From positions 71,631,001 through 71,695,000 of the forward strand of contig JAZHRO010000002.1 of the NCBI GenBank assembly GCA_037157565.1: 64,000 bases of DNA, in the 5' to 3' direction. Positions within the stretch are counted from its first letter, which is position 1; the number at the start of each line of letters is the position of its first letter. The translations under genes were made by a program, and so were the position numbers. Below, piece after piece: positions 56,901 through 64,000 of the stretch. The stretch is from Thalassia testudinum. Taxonomy: Eukaryota; Streptophyta; Magnoliopsida; Alismatales; Hydrocharitaceae. The notes beneath the pieces are model-generated. The model worked only from the letters and a program-made list of their open reading frames with translations, was not told the origin of the DNA and searched no databases.

Positions 56901-58968
56901 ACCTTTGGAACCTGGTTATAATTAAAGCCACCATCAAGTTGAATATGCAATAATAATTTAGCCAGTTTAAACAAATTTTGTAAAAAAGCTTTCGGTGGAT
57001 AATAGGACATCCAAAACCAAAAGTAATCTATAAAAGGCAAATTGCTAGATTCATATTTTATAAGTTCCCTGTAAAGTTAATACTTGGAAATAGGGTGTAC
57101 AACTCATGTAATATAGTTGTTATGGCAGAGGGAGATGGCGAAGGTATTGGTGGGGTGTTAGCTTCTTCCTTCTCCACGTCGAAGATGCGGAGTATGGTGA
57201 GGGAGATAGCGGAGGAGGTGCAATAACAAGTCCTCTCCCCGGAGTGGGTGAGAGAAAATGGTGGGAATATCAACGTAGAGAGGGGAGAGGGAGGGGGAAA
57301 TAATATCATAGGCATAATAGCACAATAGAGGAGGGGAAAATGATATCAATGTAGAGGGGGAAGGAGAGAGAGGGAAATGACTTATGGGAAGGATATTTTT
57401 CCTTATATCAACGAAGAAGGGGGAGTGACACCTGTCCGACGAACCCTATCATAGTTTAGTAGTATAGGTGATCACTAATAGATAATAGACGTTACTTACC
57501 TTTGATTCAGTTCTTCATTCCTTAATTAACTTAGCCTTTTAGGTTCATAAAAGTAGCCAAATTCACCAAACTTTGATGTAAGGTCCTCAATCTCCCATAG
57601 CTCACGAGTCAAGTGCATTCTTACTTGGGGGGTGGTTTCGACTGATAGGATGCTCAGGTACCATTTCTTCATCATCCACGGGAGGACTCGCACCTGTGCG
57701 ACGTTTGGGGCATAAAATATTAATATTGCCCTCGATAGCCAAGAAGATCCAAAGGCTCGAGTACAGGCCATCATCCCATTTTTAAATTAAAAAATCCACA
57801 GTCGACATGGTGGGGGTGACGTGCAGCAATAGGAACAGCATGAAGAGATAGACTCGACGAACGGGTTAAGTGAATGGAGGTTGGATACGTGTCACGTTCT
57901 AAACAATCGCACTTTCTTTTGGTTAACAAGATAAATTCTCTTAAATTAGAATGTACCGTCAATTTTCAATCGAAAAAAAAATGACACCACAACGTAATAT
58001 ATGATGAGGGTTATCTTGTGATAGTTATATAACAAGAAATTAACGAAATAATATAATATTAACCTCTCGTGTCGAGAGATCATGGAAAATGCATTCATAT
58101 CTATGTACTTTAAATACCAAAAAATAAACTTAGAGACAATCATCTACTATCCATCACAATCAGAACAATCGCATAAATGAGCATCATAACAAGTAAATTT
58201 GAAAACATAGTCGACGTAGACATTTCATATAGGTTGGGGGATAGGGTTTTTATATGTGATCCTTGGCAAATATAGAGGGGAGAAGAAGAGCAACCGTAGA
58301 GTGGTAGTGTGGAGGTTGAGAGTCCCATGTAGGAGGTGGTGATCGTCACGTACCGATGCTTGGTGCACCGATGTCAGAGCTCGTAGATGGACACACGACG
58401 CAACGACACTCTCTATCAAATGGGCTTTCCTCTCTCGAGACAAGTGTGTTCTTCTCCACCCCTCGAGATGCATATAAGGGCAACGGGGCACTCAAGCTTC
58501 GAGGTGAACAGCAACGACGATGACACATTCGTCTCCTCCTAGGTACCAGCGCCATCAAGGGAAGACAACACACTGCCTTCCCCCCTTCCATTGAGAACCT
58601 ATCTGTGGATGGCCTTCAAGAGCGACTAGACGAAGCGCTGTGATTTTCAATGGTGAGGAAGGCATCTACCAAAAAGGAGTCTCGCGGAAGTCTGCTAGGA
58701 GAGAAGAGGAGTGGAGAGAGGGTGAGTGAACGGTTAAATTCTCTCTCTTCCCTGTCTGTAAAACCTATCGCCTCGTCCAATCCACGAGTAGCCTCACCAA
58801 CCCTCTATCACTGCGTTTAATGCGTTTGGCAATGGTCCATCACTACCCAACACACACGTCCCTCGTATCCCCCAATCCTGTTCTTAACCCTCTAGATAAC
58901 CCTTATCCCATTAGATAGCACGATACCAAATGTAGCCTTAAAGGTGAGGTTTTTTTCAAGAACTCATC
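56901..58968. other. No recognised gene; possible Harbinger-type terminus
   Basis: Short open frames on the minus strand (57058-57315, 57526-57774, 57771-57962, 58140-58591) show no domain. Around 58900-58938 the sequence CCCATTAGATAGCACGATACC then AAATGTAGCC followed by TTA resembles the terminus of a Tourist/Harbinger element with its TTA duplication. I could not find the matching left end. Confidence 0.4.
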
Positions 58969-59118
58969 TTAAAAAGTCAAATGCCTCTCACTTAAGTACT
59001 TGCGCCCACTGCCTCCCCCCTCTCACCTCAACCCAAGCCCTCGCCATTGCTTTCTACTGTTCTTGCGCTCTTCTTGCCCACTACCTCCCCCCCTCCCTAT
59101 AAGGGTTTGACTTTTTAA
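58969..59118. mobile_element. Small MITE-like fold-back element
   Basis: A perfect 13-bp inverted repeat, TTAAAAAGTCAAA at 58969-58981 and TTTGACTTTTTAA at 59106-59118, encloses about 124 bp of C-rich sequence. No coding sequence. A clear target duplication was not seen. Confidence 0.45.
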
Positions 59119-59479
59119 TGACCACTTTGCAACCAACCAAACCCTTATTAAGAGCCCAATAATTGGATTATGGTGTACTTGAATCCAATTCCTAAAATTT
59201 TGGGTTAAGAAGGGATTAAAAGTTCATTATCATTGGTTGTGTGAGGGGCTATATGTAAGGCACATGAATTGGTACCCTCCCTCTTAACTTCACTTATTAG
59301 GTGGAAGGGTGTAGGTGAAATTTTCATAATTTAATATTATGGCAATGGAGATAAAAATGACTCCACGAGCTCATCTTTTCTTATCTCCTCTACTCTCCTC
59401 TCTTCTCCTAAAAAAAAAAAAAAATCTCCCAACCACCACCTCCCCTCCAACTTCCTTCTCCATGGAGCTACAACAAAGA

Positions 59480-60260
59480 AGAGGAAGGAGAAGTTGTTGA
59501 AGGGAATTGATGAGTGAAAGGATGAACACTCACAAAACAAGCTCAAAAATGCCCACCAAAGAACAACCCAAGAAAGGAGCCAACTCTTCCAGAAGCAAAA
59601 GCATGTCTAGCCTAGTAGAGACATCGAGGCAATCGGCCCAAAACTTGCTGGCTAGCTCGCCCACCCAAGGATGCCCCAACAATCTAGCTACCAAGAGCCT
59701 TAGCCACTGCCAGGACCCAAGGAGCAAAGGCTAAGATGGCAACACAAGAATTGAAGCGACAACACAAAAATAGAAGTGCTAGCACAATTAACGAGGCAAT
59801 CTGGTGGGAACAAGTTTGCTTAAGTAGCTATCGTTGTTTTTCCCAAATGACCCCTTATAAAAGGAAACCTTATGTATCCTAAAAAGGGATCTATCTCTTG
59901 AGAGTGTACTCCTAACAAAGCTCTAGTGGATAGTTGAGGGTTAAATCTCCTCCCCAAACATACACCCGTAGGGTGGAACTAAGCCACCAATTCGTGGTTC
60001 TCATCATTGGTCAATGGCATGCTTTCGATACTCCCTTCTCTTATATTTCTTGTTAAGTCCATTTGGCTCGATTAGTTGACAACATCTGTGAGAAGTCACA
60101 ACAAAAATCTAAGCTCATAATAGGGTCCATCTGATCCTTCGCACTCAAGGTACGCGACCTCTGTTCAAGTCGAGCCCATAATTAACCCCTTTTGCACTGA
60201 GGCACTCATCAACAATAAACCTGGCCAAACGTGTGTCAGACGGGTGTCTGAAATTTGGCG
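59480..60260 (+). repeat. Putative LTR end of a gypsy-like element
   Basis: The stretch has promoter-like CCTTATAAAAGG near 59850, then leader-type sequence. Two candidate primer-site-like words follow: TTGACAACATCTGTGAGAAG at about 60075 and TTTGGCGACCGAGACTCGGG at about 60255, both resembling the sequence following gypsy LTRs. I cannot choose between them, and no second LTR copy lies in the window, so the left boundary is approximate. Confidence 0.4.
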
Positions 60261-61035
60261 ACCGAGACTCGGGAGGGACCGCGCCCCTCCCCTTAAAAAA
60301 TGGCAGAACCTACAGCCATAAGAGAGAGATGCTACAACCTCTCCTCTTGATGGCAAGGGCCTCTGGCAGTCAAATACTTGGGCAATGACGAGCAAACCCT
60401 CGTTCTCTCCCCCCCACCCCCCGCTACTCTAATTTAGAGGAGTCGAACATGGAGTGTCACGAAACGCACCCTCCTTGACTTAATAATCACCCAGGAGAAT
60501 GCTTGGCCAGCAGGAAGGTATGAGCCTCCCATACTACATTTTTCCCCGAGGCACCCAGGCCGAACCCCCCCTCTCTCGAGGAACACCCAGTAGAGCAAAT
60601 TGCCTCCCAGAAGGCCGAGCACCCTCCCTTGACCTAACTACGCAATGTTGCTCAACTAGTGAGAGCAGGGGTTTCCAGTCACAAGGTCCTGCAAGTCACC
60701 CCGAGGGCCACAGCGAGGCTCCGACCAAAGGAGGACATGGAGAGGAGCACCTAGCACTCCTACGAAGACTACCCCGCTCGAACATCTCCCCTATCCTAGG
60801 GGTCGAACGGCGCCCGAAGATCATGCACACACTCCACACAATGCTCGCGCAACCACGCGCCCTATAGCATCCCTTTAGTAGAGGCCCTTTCCCAAGCACA
60901 ACATCCCCGGGACATGGGGGAACTCCCCTGATTGACATGCAACAGGCCCACCTCCCGCGAGAAGAAGGGGGCCTATCAACCTAGTAGATGCACAAAAGAG
61001 ATCCAAAAGCCAAAGGTAGGCAAAACTTTGCAACA

Positions 61036-61070
61036 CCCCCCCCCCCCCCCCCCCCCCCCCAACATATCAC
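61036..61070 (+). repeat. Poly-C tract, 35 bases
   Basis: An uninterrupted run of 35 C, directly visible. True length may be uncertain because such runs are hard to sequence. Confidence 0.9.
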
Positions 61071-61236
61071 GGGGAGCACAGAGAAGTGCTAAGAAAAGGA
61101 TTGCCATTTATCATTGAAGGAGCACACCTGCTAGGAGAGACTTCCTAGGAAACTCAAGCCACAAGGATCATGACCCTTGGGACTTGGGGAAAAGGTGAGG
61201 ACTAGTTGACAAGGAGGTGGAGGAGACCTCGGCCCC

Positions 61237-61269
61237 ACCCCCCCTCCCCCCCCCCCCCCCCCCCCCCCC
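61237..61269 (+). repeat. Poly-C tract with one T
   Basis: A short C run, one T, then 24 uninterrupted C. It lies about 170 bp after the first poly-C tract. Confidence 0.9.
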
Positions 61270-62700
61270 AAGGTGGACTAGTGCCCCGAGTAAGTCAACC
61301 AAACGAAGAACCAATGTAGAGCAACAAACACTCGCAAAAAAAGGGCATGCCCACCTCCCTCCTTTTCGAGAGTCGCACACTTGCAGTAGAGGAAAAAGGA
61401 TGGATGCAAACATGAATACACAATCATTCCACATCAAAGACAACACGATGAGAACATAAAAAGTCCTTTTCTTATTCCAACAACAAACAACATTAAGCCT
61501 ACATCAGGCTAATGAGAGGCCAAAAATTACAAAGAAAGAATGCTAGAAAGGCAAAAAACGTGTTTGATAGTGAACAACCAACTAAGGAGGATGACCGTCC
61601 TCACCACATAGTGGCACCAGATTTGCAAAGACCACCTATGGGGGCTTCGACATCATTCAGGTCAACCCCCCACTTGAAGAAAGCAACCTAGCTAGAGCAG
61701 GTGGTCTGCCACTAGCCAACCCACTGCCACAAAGTAGGAAAGCCACGAGATCACTTTGGTCAAAAGTTGAGATCCTAGGTCACTTCGATGAAGCCACCAT
61801 AACAGGACCTAGGCCCACAAGAAGATCAACGGCACTACAGCCACCCAATATAAGACAAAGGCCTCAGACCCTTGTAGGAAAGCCTCCCCTATAAGGTTGA
61901 GCCACAGAGTGCATAGAGAGGGCAGGTGTCGCTCGGTCGATGTCGATCCTTCTGGTCGACTACCTTAGAATCGACTCTAAGTAGGGAGAGCCACGAGAGT
62001 TGGCACTACTCAAATGGGTGCAGCACACGCCCATCAACCTGAGAGGGTCATCTCGAGGCCCAGCAAAGCAAGTAGTTGTGGCCTTATGTGGGCCCCCCAT
62101 GAGGAGAAGCCCTCAAATCCCCCTCTGTCAAGATAGCCAACAAACCCACAAGGCCCACTCACTTACTCGACTGCAGGGACGTTAAGTTTTGAGAGCCCTC
62201 ATGGAAGGCTCGCTAGCCACAGGCATGGCCAACAGCTCGGTTGAAGTCAAGATTTGAATAGGGCGCTCCACCCTAGTTTGAAGGAAGAAAACCCAATCAA
62301 AACCCTCATTACCACACTGCCATGAAGGTCCAACCCACATTTCCCCAACTCCCATACAAAATGCCCCTTGCCAGTGGTAACAAAAAAAGGGATCCCAACA
62401 CCTAAAGGGAGCTTTCAGGCCATGAACGATGAGTGAAGGCCTAGTTACAAAGAGGATCTCTTTAAATGAAAACACTTCACCAAGGCCTCCAGGAGGCACC
62501 TAAGCCCAACAAAGGTGGTAGGCAAAGCAAACTTATCACCACCATTTCCCCTCAAAGCCCTCGAAAGAGCAAAAATGAAAAACAAAGTTCCCCACCACCC
62601 CTATTTATAGGCAGGACGAGGAGGATGGAAGCACACATCTTCCCAATACACCACCCTGAAATGACATGCCTGTTGGCGTAACAACTCTAGGGGCATGATA

Positions 62701-64000
62701 TGAGAAAAAGGCACATTAGTTACTAAGGGAGCCAATACCGCTCAGAAGGAGATCATGAGCCCTACTAAGCAATCTAAGAGTGTCTTTTTCTAAGAAAGAG
62801 AAGGCAGGGACACATAACCACGCCAGACCTTGATTGTGCAACAACATAAGTCCTAATATACCTGAATTAAGTTAAATCCTATCTTAACCTAGGCATTATG
62901 CATACATACGCATCATACTGTGCATCATAGTTGATTTATTAGTTTTGTAAATAATAATGTCATATTATGTTCTAATTGAGAGGTATTAACAATCGTAGGT
63001 AATTCGGGGCTGCAGCTGACCGATCCAACCATATAGATCTGCTCAAAATGATAACGGGAGTCCAACGCCTCTAAGATCGCATCGATTAGACTCCTGTAGC
63101 ATCCTATGGAGTTTGTAGAAGAGCAAGGGCCAAGAGGCAAATAGGTAGAAATCCATACCTCAAATGTCAAATCCAACCGCACGGATGAATCCGGATCAAC
63201 GATCATAGTCCAACGGTGCAAAAATCATCTTGATAGGAGGCCTAGAGCACCGTCTACAAAGAAAGAAGATGGACGGCCACGATGGCGCTACGTGGTGCCA
63301 TCGCAACCGCCCAGCGTCGCTGCCCCAACCTATAAAGGAACTTCCCCCATGCGCTGTTGGCCATTGGATCATCATCCAATGGCCACAACGTGCCCATGTT
63401 GACTGCACCAACGCGCCTCGTCAAGGAAGGAAGATCCTCAGCCATTGGATCTCCATCCATCGGCTGAGAGTAGCTACGCGTGAAGAGAAAAGTTCGACAA
63501 TCCGCGCTCCCAACACATTGGTTAGTGCCCTCAAATGCAAGCCAAGGGCGAGCGATCGAAGCGCATGGAGCAGGAATTTGAGGCGGTAGCGAGCAAGAAA
63601 GAAATTCAAACGTTAGATCTGCATCAAATGATGATGGTGCAACCATGTGGCGCAAGGAGGAGGATCAGATGGAAACAGCGATCATGTGCAACTGAACGCA
63701 TGATCGAGTGTGTTTGAAATCCAAAGGCGGTGGCTGTGAGGCGCTTAAGCCATCCGATCGCGAGATCGAACGGTTGAGGATTGAGGGCGCGATTAAGGCA
63801 CATGTGGTTGAAGAGCGCGAAGGGGGTGTAGGCGAGTGCGAGGCACAGCCTTGCGATGATGATCTGAGGGATGAGGGCATGCCATGTGTCAGCACCAGTA
63901 CACATCCAAGAGTTGGAGGCATTTTGGAAGGCCTTTTGAACCATGATTTGATCCGTTGATCTCCCAATCGATGGATCTGATCTATCTGAAGTTGTTGCTC
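62701..64000. other. LTR-like non-coding sequence at the right edge
   Basis: Contains recurring words such as CCAACGG, GGATCAACGATC and CCATTGGAT, a TATAAAGG at about 63331, and a long palindrome at 63359-63384. Open frames on both strands (63254-63967) overlap one another and show no domain. It looks like part of a further retrotransposon LTR continuing past the window, but boundaries are not visible. Confidence 0.35.
63359..63384. repeat. Perfect 11-bp palindromic dyad
   Basis: GGCCATTGGAT-CATC-ATCCAATGGCC: an 11-bp stem with a 4-nt loop, about 25 bp downstream of TATAAAGG. The CCAAT-like core (ATCCAAT) appears on both arms. A decayed second copy (CCATTGGATCTCCATCCATCGG) lies at about 63443. 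Confidence 0.75.

Larger units (their letters stand above)
60261..62700. other. Non-coding GC-rich interior, possibly of a non-autonomous LTR element
   Basis: About 2.4 kb with many short open frames on both strands but no gag, protease, integrase or reverse transcriptase motif. It contains two long poly-C runs. Its position after an LTR-like end suggests a non-autonomous retrotransposon interior; this is inference. Confidence 0.35.

Noticed and set aside
55045..57470. Possible Helitron suggested by TCATCTATCTTATAAG and TAGTTTAGTAGTATAGG at the ends
   Set aside because: No CTRR end with an upstream hairpin and no helicase sequence could be shown.
60232..60250. CAGACGGGTGTCTG, resembling the AGACGTCT octamer
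   Set aside because: It has extra internal bases and no partner at 20 bp, so I treat it as chance.

Overview
The window is a transposon-rich stretch of plant nuclear DNA, most likely from a flowering plant with a large genome. The evidence is one spliced EDEM-type alpha-mannosidase gene with plant-like introns, surrounded by plant transposable-element families: Ty1/copia, Ty3/gypsy, LINE, hAT, PIF/Harbinger with its Myb/SANT-like partner, and MITEs. I see no tRNA, rRNA, CRISPR array or prokaryotic gene. Nearly all coding remnants carry stops and frameshifts. Reading frames named here were rebuilt by eye.

Layout. (1) 1-20.6 kb is a nest of insertions. A minus-strand LINE (endonuclease at 17.6-18.0 kb, reverse transcriptase at 0-0.5 kb) is split by a plus-strand Ty1/copia element with LTRs at 512-643 and about 17023-17160. 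That copia is itself split three times: in gag by a 4.6-kb block holding an opposite-strand copia; in integrase by a 2.2-kb block; and between reverse transcriptase and RNase H by a 4.7-kb hAT element with a perfect 8-bp target duplication. The hAT contains a MITE. (2) 22.0-27.7 kb holds the first six exons of an EDEM-like alpha-mannosidase (MNS5-like, minus strand); the other exons are not in the window. (3) 28.2-51.2 kb is an old region of Myb/SANT-like domain fragments, invaded by LTR elements. Four solo LTRs (28167-32596, 35061-37814, 41124-43793, 48530-51232) each have a perfect 5-bp target duplication. The first holds a further LTR (30602-32335) with its own duplication. A gypsy element lacking reverse transcriptase lies at about 38242-45300. 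(4) 51.3-54.1 kb is a degenerate PIF/Harbinger pair: a DDE transposase and a Myb/SANT-like protein. (5) 54.1-64 kb has no convincing gene; it holds MITE-like and LTR-like sequence with long poly-C tracts.

The most unusual signal is a palindromic octamer, AGACGTCT, repeated at a 20-bp spacing (sometimes 12 bp) in arrays inside the LTRs. It occurs in three copies of one solo-LTR family, in a structurally different LTR nested in one of them, and as a single dyad in a third LTR type. The regular spacing and the shared 20/12/20 arrangement suggest a regulatory or protein-binding array exchanged between, or selected in, several LTR families. One array lies about 0.5 kb upstream of the mannosidase start codon.
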